In this document: piece by piece, positions 22,104 through 29,496 of the stretch | Position numbering within the stretch: the stretch's first letter is position 1 | Layout of the letters: every line of letters starts with the position of its first letter | Source: Sphingomonas oleivorans | GTDB lineage: Bacteria; Pseudomonadota; Alphaproteobacteria; Sphingomonadales; Sphingomonadaceae | Assembly (NCBI RefSeq): GCF_003050615.1 | Contig: NZ_NWBU01000010.1 | Span: 31,164 to 95,163 of the forward strand | Length of the DNA: 64,000 nucleotides | Reading direction: 5' to 3' | Notes under the pieces: model-generated | The model's database searches: none | The model's input: only the letters and a program-made list of their open reading frames with translations | Told to the model about the DNA's origin: nothing | Program-made: the position numbers and the translations under genes

Positions 22104-22130
22104 GACTATCAAGACTATCACGACTATTAT
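22104..22130. repeat. Three tandem 9-bp repeats upstream of the autotransporter gene
   Basis: GACTATCAA, GACTATCAC and GACTATTAT follow one another without gaps, 133 bases upstream of the autotransporter start. The surrounding 21972-22263 stretch is AT-richer than its neighbours and holds no gene. The repeats could be operator half-sites or a length-variable promoter element. Confidence 0.5.
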
Positions 22131-22263
22131 ATTGAGCGGTCCGCGAAGAGCGCGCCTTCCATGGCGCTCAGGCGATGATCTCCGCTAGCCAGCGGCCGAC
22201 CCCCACGCATTGCACGCCTCACGACCCCGACAAAGGAGGCTTAGCCGGTCCCAACAAGGACCG

Positions 22264-22509
22264 TCATCTCGTCAGCCTGATATCGCCCGCTCCTCCGATA
22301 ATGGCAGGCACGGTGTCGTCCAGCGTCGGTATAAGGTCGCACCACGGGCCAAGTGACTGGCTTGGCTCGCCGTTCTGCGGATCGCAGAGATGCTCGACCA
22401 GCCATGAATCCCAGCCGAGCATCTCGACCCGCTCCATTTCGCAAGCAGTCAGGAACAGGTCGGCATCGGCGGGGAGAATGCCGACTTCTCCGTTCGATGT
22501 GCGGAACCG
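22264..22509 (-). pseudogene. Unidentified protein fragment
   Basis: An open frame of 81 codons on the minus strand reads like real protein (ILPADADLFLTACEMERVEMLGWDSWLVEHL, then CDLIPTLDDTVPAIIGG) and ends at TGA 22264. Upstream it is closed by a stop at 22510-22512, and there is no start codon near the beginning of the protein-like part. I interpret it as the 3' remnant of a lost gene. I do not recognise the family. It sits immediately behind the SpoVR gene. Confidence 0.4.
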
Positions 22510-22521
22510 TCAGGTAGATGC

Positions 22522-24060
22522 TCAGCCAGGTGAGGGGGAGTGCGGCTGCGCGCGATGTTGCTTCAGCGTCTTTCCGCTTTCCGGGTCGATTTCGTTCAGG
22601 CAAACGTCATAGCCCCATAAATCCGCCATGTGCTGGAGCACCTTGTCCGCATCGGATTCGGCCAGCAGCACGCCATTGTTGACGCGGTGCTCGAGGATGA
22701 GCTTGCGATCGCCCGCAAGATCGACATCGACGACCTGAATATCGGGTTCCTCCCAGCCGATATCGTAATGCCGCGCGAGCGCGTGGCGGATCTCGCGATA
22801 GCCGCGCTCATTGTGGATTGCATCGACCCTGAGTTCAGGAGTGGCCTCCTTGTCGTCGAGCTTGAAGAGCCGCCAGCGGCGGATGAGGTGGGGGCTTAGA
22901 TATTGCGCGACGAAGCTCTCATCGCGGTAATTCGCCCAGATATGCTTGAGTACGCCGTCGGGATCGCCCGTACCGGCGATCTCGGGAAACCAGACGCGAT
23001 CCTCCTCGGTCGGCGCGGTGCAGATGCGGGCGATGTCCTGCATGATCCCGAAGCCCAGCGCATAGGGATTGAGGCCGCTGAAATGGCCCGAATCGAATGC
23101 CGGTTGGTGGATGGCATTGGTATGCGACTGGAGGAACTCCATGAACGCGCCGTCGGTGAGCCGGCCGCGTTCGTGCAGCGTCGTCATGATGCGATAATGG
23201 CACCAGGTCGCGGCGCCCTCGTTCATCATCTTGGTCTGGCGCTGCGGATAGAAATACTGTGCGATCAATCGGATGATCCGCAGGATCTCTCGCTGCCAGG
23301 GTGCGAGCTTCGGCCCAGTTTTCTCGAGGAAATAGAGGATGTTCTCCTGGGGGAGATTGAGCGCCTCACGGCGCTTTTCGGCGCGCGCCGACGCCTGTTT
23401 CGCGCCCCTGGGCAGCGTTCGCCACAGGTCGTTGTACACGCGCTCCTGATAGGCCTGGCGCTCGGCCTCGCGCGCGGCTTCCGCCTTCAGATCGCGCGGT
23501 CTGGCCCGGGGAGAGCGGTGGATCCCCTGATGCATAAGCGCATGTGCCGCATCGATCAGCCGCTCGACCGCCGCCTGGCCATGGCGTTCCTCGCACTCCA
23601 TGATGTACCGCTTGGCGAAGTTGAGATAGTCGAGAATGCCCTCTGCATCGGTCCATTGTTTGAACACATAGTTGTTCTTGAAGAAATGATTGTGCCCGAA
23701 TGCGGCGTGCGCGATGACGAGCGTCTGCATCGTCGCGCTGTTTTCCTCCATGATATAGCTGATGCAGGGATCGGAATTGATGACGAGTTCATAGGCGAGC
23801 GCGCGCATTCCCTTGCGGTACAGCATCTCATTGGCAAGGACCTGCTTTCCGAACGACCAGTGCTTGTAAAAAAGCGGCATCCCCGTCGACGAATAGGCGT
23901 CGAGCATCTGTTCAGCGGTGATGACCTCGATCCGGTTGGGATAAATGTCGAGCTTCATTTCGCCGATGGCCACCTCCTCGACGGCGTCATAGACGCGGCG
24001 GATCATGTCGAAATCCCAGCCGCTGCCGGTGAAGAGCAGCTCGTCGGCGCGCCCGGTCAT
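22522..24060 (-). CDS. spoVR: SpoVR-family protein
   Basis: A 512-residue SpoVR/YcgB-family protein. Characteristic segments are EVIEMKLDIYPNRIEVI-like (here EVAIGEMKLDIYPNRIEVI), MPLFYKHWSFGKQ, AHAAFGHNHFFKNNY, MNEGAATWCHYRIM and NPYALGFGIMQDI. Histidine/glutamate clusters in these motifs suggest a metal-binding helical bundle. In Bacillus, SpoVR affects the spore cortex; in Gram-negatives it is a stress protein made with PrkA and YeaH. It overlaps yeaH by 4 bases, so the operon prkA-yeaH-spoVR is translationally coupled at its end. Confidence 0.95.
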   Translation of the reverse strand: MTGRADELLFTGSGWDFDMIRRVYDAVEEVAIGEMKLDIYPNRIEVITAEQMLDAYSSTGMPLFYKHWSFGKQVLANEMLYRKGMRALAYELVINSDPCISYIMEENSATMQTLVIAHAAFGHNHFFKNNYVFKQWTDAEGILDYLNFAKRYIMECEERHGQAAVERLIDAAHALMHQGIHRSPRARPRDLKAEAAREAERQAYQERVYNDLWRTLPRGAKQASARAEKRREALNLPQENILYFLEKTGPKLAPWQREILRIIRLIAQYFYPQRQTKMMNEGAATWCHYRIMTTLHERGRLTDGAFMEFLQSHTNAIHQPAFDSGHFSGLNPYALGFGIMQDIARICTAPTEEDRVWFPEIAGTGDPDGVLKHIWANYRDESFVAQYLSPHLIRRWRLFKLDDKEATPELRVDAIHNERGYREIRHALARHYDIGWEEPDIQVVDVDLAGDRKLILEHRVNNGVLLAESDADKVLQHMADLWGYDVCLNEIDPESGKTLKQHRAQPHSPSPG

Positions 24061-25364
24061 TGCGCCTCGGCTCGCCCGGTCCGCCGTTGGAACAGCTCGC
24101 GGAACACGGGATAGATTTCGCGGCGGTGATGCACCTTGCGCATGACGAAGCGGCCCTTGGGCGCGATCACCTTCTCATACCCCTGCCAAAGGTCGCTCGC
24201 CTTCGGGAACGTGCCGGCGGGCATCGGATCCTCCTCGCGCCCGACTTCGAGATAGGCGACATATTGCGCGATTGGCACGATCGAATTCTGCATCAGGCTG
24301 ACTGCCTGGGGATTGTCGTGCGCCAGATTGTCGCCGTCCGATGCCTGCGCGACATAGATGTTCCAATCCTCGGGACGATAACGGTCGGCGACCACGGCCA
24401 GCATCTTGTCGAGCGCGCTGGAAACCAGCGTCCCGCCCGTTTCCTTGCTGTAGAAGAAGGTATTCTCGTCCACCTCGTCCGCGCGGTCGGTATGGCGGAT
24501 GAACACGACTTCAACATGGCGGTAGCAGCGCGTGAGGAACAGATAGAGCAGCGCGAAGAAACGCTTCGCCAGATCTTTCATATGCTCGGTCATAGATCCC
24601 GAGACGTCCATCAGGCAGAACATCACCGCCTGGGCGACCGGCTTGGGCGTCGTCTCGTAGCGGCGGTAGCGCAGATCGATCGGGTCGATATAGGCGATCA
24701 ACTGGCGGCGGCGCTCGAGCCGTGCGCGCTCCTGGTGTAGATGCTCAAGCCTCGATGCATCGTCCGCGCCAAGGGGAGCCTGGCGCTCTAGCCGCTCGAT
24801 CTCCTCGTCCAGCCGGTTCATATCGGCGTTGCTGGGGCGGCGCAGCGCGAGGCGGCGTGAAAGCGCGTGGCGCATAGTCCGCGGGATCGACAGGCTCGAC
24901 GGCGAGCCGGTGGTCGAGTAGCCGGCACGTCTGACGCCTTCCACCACAGCGCCGGCCAGACGCCGCTTTGCCAGATCGGGCAACTCGAGATCGTCGAGGA
25001 ACAGATCGAGAAATTCCTCGCGCGTCAATATGAAGCGGAACTCGTCCGCGCCGTCGCCCGTGCCGGCGAACGGCCCGCCAGTTCCGCCTCCCGGGCGCGG
25101 GATCGTATCGCCTTCCAGATACTCCTTGTTGCCTGGCAGGACATAGTCCCGATTTCCGCCCTGCGCCGTGCGATGAAAAGTTGGTTCGTGCACGCCGTCG
25201 CGCACGATCGTGATCTCGCCGTCCCGATCGAGCTCCCTTATGCTACGATCCTTCAGGCTGTCGCGGACCGCCCGCTGAACCGACGCCTTCGCGCGCCGCA
25301 AGAAGCGCTGCCGGTTGACAAGGCTCTTGCCGCCCGGGTTCAAGCGTCGGTCGATAATGTACAT
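24057..25364 (-). CDS. yeaH: YeaH/YhbH-family protein (DUF444), von Willebrand A-like
   Basis: A 435-residue protein with the DUF444 N-terminus (MYIIDRRLNPGGKSLVNRQRFLRRAK) and a C-terminal von Willebrand A-like domain carrying the metal-site motif MFCLMDVSGSMTEHMKDLAKRFF. A charged coiled-coil segment lies around residues 185-230. It is the usual partner of the PrkA kinase. The proteins respond to starvation and stationary phase in enterobacteria, but the molecular role is not settled. It lies 21 bases behind prkA and overlaps spoVR by 4 bases. Confidence 0.95.
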   Translation of the reverse strand: MYIIDRRLNPGGKSLVNRQRFLRRAKASVQRAVRDSLKDRSIRELDRDGEITIVRDGVHEPTFHRTAQGGNRDYVLPGNKEYLEGDTIPRPGGGTGGPFAGTGDGADEFRFILTREEFLDLFLDDLELPDLAKRRLAGAVVEGVRRAGYSTTGSPSSLSIPRTMRHALSRRLALRRPSNADMNRLDEEIERLERQAPLGADDASRLEHLHQERARLERRRQLIAYIDPIDLRYRRYETTPKPVAQAVMFCLMDVSGSMTEHMKDLAKRFFALLYLFLTRCYRHVEVVFIRHTDRADEVDENTFFYSKETGGTLVSSALDKMLAVVADRYRPEDWNIYVAQASDGDNLAHDNPQAVSLMQNSIVPIAQYVAYLEVGREEDPMPAGTFPKASDLWQGYEKVIAPKGRFVMRKVHHRREIYPVFRELFQRRTGRAEAQ

Positions 25365-25385
25365 CTGCCGACTAGCCCGCCCCCA

Positions 25386-27335
25386 TCATCCTGCCTGCTT
25401 CACACGCATATACCATTCGACAAGGCGGCGGACCTGGCGTTCGGTATATCCGCGCTCAATCATCCGCGCGACGAACTCGTCATGCTTCTTCTCGGTATCG
25501 CTGTCCTTCTTCGAGCCGAAGCTGATGACGGGAAGCAGGTCCTCGACCTGACTGAACATGCGCCGCTCGATCACGTTGCGGATCTTCTCATAGGAGGTCC
25601 AGCTCGGGTTGCGGCCATGGTTGCTCGCGCGCATCCTGAGCGCGAACTTGACCACCTCGTTTCGGAAATCCTTGGGATTGGCGATCCCGGCGGGCTTCTC
25701 GATCCGGGAAAGCTCCTGGTTGATCACCTCGCGATTGAGCAATTGGCCGGTATCGGGATCCTTGAAGTCGAGATCCTCGATCCACGCGTCGGCATAGGCG
25801 ACATAGCGGTCGAACAAATTCTGGCCATAATCATGGTAAGATTCGAGATAGGCCTTCTGGATCTCGTTGCCGATGAACTCCGCATAGCGCGGCGCGAGCT
25901 CGCCCTTGACGAACTCCCGGTAACGGGCCTCGGTCTCGGCAGGGAGCTGCTCCTGACGGATCATCCGCTCGAGCACATACATGAGGTGCACCGGATCCGC
26001 CGAGATTTCGGCCGGGTCATGGTTGAAGGTCGCCGATAGCGCCTTGAAGGCGAAGCGCGTCGAGATGCCGTCCATCCCTTCGTCGACGCCCGCGGCATCC
26101 TTATACTCCTGCAGGCCCCTGGCGCGCGGATCGACCTCGCGCAGCGTCTCTCCATCATAGACGCGCATCTTCGAATAGATGCTCGAATTCTCATGCTCGC
26201 GCAGCCGCGTCAGCACGGAGAAGCGCGCGAGCATGTCGAGCGTGCCGGGCGCGCACGGCGCTTTGGCGAGCTCGGATCCGCGCAACAGCTTCTCATAGAT
26301 CTGACGCTCCTCGGTCGCGCGCAGGACATAGGGCACCTTGATGACGTAGATACGGTCGATAAACGCCTCGTTGGCCTTGTTGTTCTTGAAGTTGCGCCAT
26401 TCGGTCTCGTTCGAATGCGCCATGACGATGCCTGAGAAGGGGATCGCGCCGATATTCTCGGTACCGATATAATTGCCCTCTTGCGTCGCGGTCAGCAGCG
26501 GATGCAGCATCTTGATGGGCGCCTTGAACATCTCGACGAACTCGAGAATGCCCTGGTTGGCGCGGTTGAGTCCGCCCGAATAGCTATAGGCGTCGGGATC
26601 GTGCTGCGACAGCAGCTCGAGCTTGCGGATGTCGACCTTGCCGACCAACGAGGAAATGTCCTGGTTGTTCTCGTCGCCCGGCTCGGTCTTGGAGATGGCG
26701 ATCTGGTGGATGCGCGACGGCATCAGGCGGACGACGTTGAAGCGCGAGACATCGCCACCGAACTCGTCGAGCCGCTTGCGGCACCATGGGCTCACCAGGC
26801 CGGAGAGGCGGCGGCGCGGAATACCGTATCTGTCCTCGATCATCGGACCGTTGGTTTCGGGGTCGAACAGTGCGAGCGGGCTCTCGAATACCGGGCTCAC
26901 ATCGTCGCCGGCCTTCAGCGCATAAATCGGATGCACCTCCATCAGCGCCTTCAGGCGCTCGGCGAGCGAGGATTTGCCGCCGCCAACCGGCCCCAGCAGA
27001 TATAGGATCTGCTTGCGCTCCTCGAGCCCCTGCGAAGCGTGCCGCAAGAAGCTCACGATCTGCTCGATCGTGTCTTCCATCCCATAAAATTCGGCGAAGC
27101 TCGGATAGGTACGGATCGTCCGGTTCATGAATATCCGGCCGAGCCGCTGGTCCCGGGCGGTATCGACAATCTGGGGTTCGCCGATCGCCGCCAGCAATCG
27201 TTCGGGCGCGCTCGCATACATCAAGGGATCCGCGCGGCAACCGCGCAGATACTCCTCGATCGTCATCTCCGACTGGCGACGTGCCTCGTAGGTCCGAACA
27301 TATTCGGAAAACAGATCGTTGACCGCCACATCCAC
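25386..27335 (-). CDS. prkA: PrkA-family serine protein kinase (YeaG-like AAA+ ATPase)
   Basis: A 649-residue protein. The N-terminal AAA+ domain has Walker A in LLGPVGGGKSSLAERLK (around residue 110) and family-specific segments such as RTYPSFAEFYGMEDTIEQIVSFLRHA, SYSGGLNRANQGILEFVEMFKAP and AHSNETEWRNFKNNKANEAFIDRI. The C-terminal PrkA domain ends with ERGYTERQVRRLVEWYMRVKQAG. It was named a kinase after B. subtilis PrkA. The likely start is GTG 27335, just after GAGGAG. It heads the operon with yeaH and spoVR. Confidence 0.95.
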   Translation of the reverse strand: MDVAVNDLFSEYVRTYEARRQSEMTIEEYLRGCRADPLMYASAPERLLAAIGEPQIVDTARDQRLGRIFMNRTIRTYPSFAEFYGMEDTIEQIVSFLRHASQGLEERKQILYLLGPVGGGKSSLAERLKALMEVHPIYALKAGDDVSPVFESPLALFDPETNGPMIEDRYGIPRRRLSGLVSPWCRKRLDEFGGDVSRFNVVRLMPSRIHQIAISKTEPGDENNQDISSLVGKVDIRKLELLSQHDPDAYSYSGGLNRANQGILEFVEMFKAPIKMLHPLLTATQEGNYIGTENIGAIPFSGIVMAHSNETEWRNFKNNKANEAFIDRIYVIKVPYVLRATEERQIYEKLLRGSELAKAPCAPGTLDMLARFSVLTRLREHENSSIYSKMRVYDGETLREVDPRARGLQEYKDAAGVDEGMDGISTRFAFKALSATFNHDPAEISADPVHLMYVLERMIRQEQLPAETEARYREFVKGELAPRYAEFIGNEIQKAYLESYHDYGQNLFDRYVAYADAWIEDLDFKDPDTGQLLNREVINQELSRIEKPAGIANPKDFRNEVVKFALRMRASNHGRNPSWTSYEKIRNVIERRMFSQVEDLLPVISFGSKKDSDTEKKHDEFVARMIERGYTERQVRRLVEWYMRVKQAG

Positions 27336-27882
27336 TCCTCTGCAAGCGGAGCACTGATTCCAATATAGTTTGCCTGCGCGCGCAAACCAGCGCCCACACC
27401 GCTGTTCAGGATCACGACCATCGCTTGCCGAACACCTCAGACCGCAATCGGTTGGACAAAAGGACCAGCCCCGTCTCGCCAGCCCCGTCTCGATCGCGTC
27501 GCTGTCGGCCTATTCGGCGCGAGCACCGGCGTCGGAGTCTTCCGTCTCTGGCGGGGCGGTGCCGGAGGAGGTGCGCGCCCACTCTTCTGATCGTCGGCAG
27601 CCACGATGGTGAGCGTGTCTGATACCTAATTACTCGGTTCCCGACGGGGCGTGAATGCGCCCATGTACGAACCGACTCCGCGGGAGGGGCGCTTGGGACA
27701 AGGTAGCGCACTGCTATAGACGGCAGTGAGAGGCCATCCACCCAACGACTGGGGAACGGCGCGAACGGCGGCTTTCCTGACCTCGTCGCTCCAGAACTGC
27801 CTGTCCGGCATCGGCCGACCGCGACGAATGAAGCGAGCTGATTGAGCCGCGACGGACGGCAAGCCGCGTTGCGAAGAAGAAG
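27336..27882. other. Long intergenic region with gene debris
   Basis: This 547-base gap lies between the prkA promoter and the HxlR gene. Next to prkA it has an inverted repeat (GTTTGC...GCAAAC, 27368-27387) and a TATATT box in the minus-strand direction, a plausible promoter region. The middle holds a decayed hydrolase remnant (separate entry). The part 27640-27880 has an open minus-strand frame (MPDRQFWSDEVRKAAVRAV...) that I cannot identify and do not call a gene. Confidence 0.45.
27480..27622 (+). pseudogene. Decayed alpha/beta-hydrolase (dienelactone hydrolase-like) remnant
   Basis: Three plus-strand pieces in different frames follow the order of a DLH-type hydrolase: PRLDRVAVGLFGASTG (nucleophile elbow, Ser in GAST), SGGAVPEEVRA, and APTLLIVGSHDGERV ending at TGA (~27620). 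In intact relatives the elbow is followed, after about 60 residues, by the PTLLIVGGHD strand carrying the catalytic aspartate. Here the spacer is shortened and the frame changes at least twice. The identification rests on these motifs alone. Confidence 0.45.
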
Positions 27883-28302
27883 CTAGCAGCGCCGCTCCGC
27901 TCGGGCCGCATGCCATTTTTCCATCACCTGCGGCAGGCTGAGCTCAACCCAGTCGGCCAATTCCCGGACTTTGCCCGCCGCTTCCGCCCCCAGGGGCGTC
28001 AGCCTATATTCCACATGCGGCGGCACGACCTCATAGGCCCTGCGGTGGACCATGCCGTCCCGTTCCAGCGCTTGCAGCGTCTGGGCCAGCATGCGCTCGC
28101 TCACCCCGCCGATCTTCCGGCGCAGGTCGCTGAAGCGATGCGTGCCCGATTGCAGGCTGATCAGCACAAGGACGCCCCAGCGGCTGGTCAGGTGCCGGAG
28201 GATGTCGCGCGAGGGGCAGGCGGCCGACATCAGGTCGCCGCGCTGCAGTCTGGCGGAAAGGCTGATGTCCTCCTGTCCGGATGGCGGAGAAGATTTCTTC
28301 AT
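27883..28302 (-). CDS. HxlR-family transcriptional regulator
   Basis: A 139-residue winged-helix regulator. The core CPSRDILRHLTSRWGVLVLISLQSGTHRFSDLRRKIGGVSERMLAQTLQALERDGMVHRRAYEVVPPHVEYRLTPLG is textbook HxlR, including the N-terminal cysteine that in relatives senses quinones, aldehydes or redox stress. The start is ATG 28302 (MKKSSPPSG). It diverges from an NmrA-type quinone reductase-like gene. Two ACTTAC half-sites lie in the gap, so it probably represses itself and its neighbour. Confidence 0.92.
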   Translation of the reverse strand: MKKSSPPSGQEDISLSARLQRGDLMSAACPSRDILRHLTSRWGVLVLISLQSGTHRFSDLRRKIGGVSERMLAQTLQALERDGMVHRRAYEVVPPHVEYRLTPLGAEAAGKVRELADWVELSLPQVMEKWHAARAERRC

Positions 28303-28326
28303 ACTTACATTTCCATCCGTACTTAC
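28302..28326. promoter_or_regulatory. Putative HxlR operator (direct repeat)
   Basis: TACTTAC occurs at 28302-28308 and again at 28320-28326, 18 bases apart (about two helical turns), in the 83-base gap between the divergent hxlR-type and NmrA-type genes. HxlR proteins often bind GTAC/TACTT-type repeats next to their own start. The repeat is seen; binding is inferred. Confidence 0.45.
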
Positions 28327-28385
28327 GAAAAATCTGTGTGGTCTCCAGATGGCGCCCGTCACCATGGGAAGCAAGGAGTTCCACC

Positions 28386-29219
28386 ATGACGATCGCCATC
28401 ACCGGCGCCACCGGCCAGCTCGGCCGCCTGGTTGTCGCGAAGCTCAAGGAGCAATATCCCGCCACCCACATCGTCGCGCTGGCGCGCAATCCGGCCAAGG
28501 CGGCCGGGCTCGGCGTGCCGGTGCGGGAGGCCGACTATGCGAAGCCCGCGACCTTGGAGCAGGCGCTTGTCGGCGTCGACAGGCTGCTGCTGATCTCCTC
28601 GAGCGAAATCGGCCAGCGCGCGGCGCAGCACCGCAATGTCATCGATGCGGCCAGCAAGGCGGGCGTGCAGCTGATCGCCTATACCAGCCTGCTTCATGCC
28701 GACCGCTCGCCGCTCGACCTCGCCGAGGAGCATCGGCAGACGGAGGCCGACCTCAAGGCGGCCGGCATTCCCCATCTGATCCTGCGCAACGGCTGGTACA
28801 CGGAAAATTACACCGCCTCCATTCCGGGCGCGCTGGCGGGCGGGGCGTTCATCGGCAGCGCGGGCGAGGGGAAGATCTCCTCCGCGCCGCGCAGCGACTA
28901 TGCCGAGGCGGCGGTCGCGGTGCTGACCGGCGAGGGGCATGCCGGCAAGATCTATGAGCTGGCCGGCGACGAACCCTATACGCTCGCCGAGCTGGCCGCC
29001 GAGATTTCCCGCCAGACGGGCAGGACCATCCCCTACCATAATCTTGCCGAGGCGGATTATGCGGCGGCGCTCGTCGGCTTCGGCCTGCCGCAGGATCTGG
29101 CCGGGGCGATCGCCCGATGGGATGTCGGCGCGTCGCAGGGCGCGCTGTTCGAGGGCGGCCGCCAGCTTTCGACGCTGATCGGCCGCCCGACCACGCCGCT
29201 CGCGATGGCGGTTTCCTAG
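28386..29219 (+). CDS. NmrA-type NAD(P)-binding oxidoreductase (QorB-like)
   Basis: A 277-residue atypical short-chain dehydrogenase. The NAD(P)-binding motif is ITGATGQLGRLVV at the N-terminus, followed by LLLISSSEIGQRAAQHRNVIDAA and LRNGWYTENY, both typical of the QorB quinone oxidoreductase group. There is no SDR YxxxK pair in the usual place, as in NmrA-like proteins. The ribosome site AAGGAG precedes ATG 28386. The divergent HxlR regulator suggests induction by quinones or electrophiles, as in the B. subtilis HypR/YodB-type systems; that comparison is inference. Confidence 0.9.
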   Translation: MTIAITGATGQLGRLVVAKLKEQYPATHIVALARNPAKAAGLGVPVREADYAKPATLEQALVGVDRLLLISSSEIGQRAAQHRNVIDAASKAGVQLIAYTSLLHADRSPLDLAEEHRQTEADLKAAGIPHLILRNGWYTENYTASIPGALAGGAFIGSAGEGKISSAPRSDYAEAAVAVLTGEGHAGKIYELAGDEPYTLAELAAEISRQTGRTIPYHNLAEADYAAALVGFGLPQDLAGAIARWDVGASQGALFEGGRQLSTLIGRPTTPLAMAVS

Positions 29220-29430
29220 GCGCTGGCCGCCTGATTGGAGATGCGTACCAGCCGCCCGGCGGCGACCATTTCGCCCACCCGCACGCCGGCATCGACGCCC
29301 GCCCCGACGACATCGACCAGCGCGCCCTGGACGCTGATTCCTACCTGACGGATGGATGCGTCTTGATGAAGCAGGCGACGCGCGGCATCAGCAGCATCTG
29401 CGCCGCCCAGAGCAAGAACGGCAATGACGG
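29217..29430 (-). pseudogene. Unidentified C-terminal protein fragment
   Basis: A minus-strand frame ending at TAG 29217-29219 reads convincingly as protein (VIAVLALGGADAADAARRLL; IRQVGISVQGALVDVVGAGV; GEMVAAGRLVRIS). No start codon lies near its beginning, and upstream the frame runs into the antisense of the next gene, so it looks like a 3' remnant. I do not recognise the family. Its stop shares bases with the stop of the NmrA-type gene. Confidence 0.35.
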
Positions 29431-29496
29431 GTCCTATCCAGCAAATCTGTTCGGATATAGCGTCTAACGCTTGCCCATCGATCAAGGAGCCATGCC

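Noticed and set aside
27350..27420. EcfG-type promoter for prkA (TGAAC-N16-GTT on the minus strand)
   Set aside because: The -35 element deviates from GGAAC and an alternative TATATT box is closer to the start; too weak to list.
27626..27916. Minus-strand frame with SDEVRKAAVRAV considered as a transposase remnant
   Set aside because: No recognisable transposase motif, terminal inverted repeats or target duplication.
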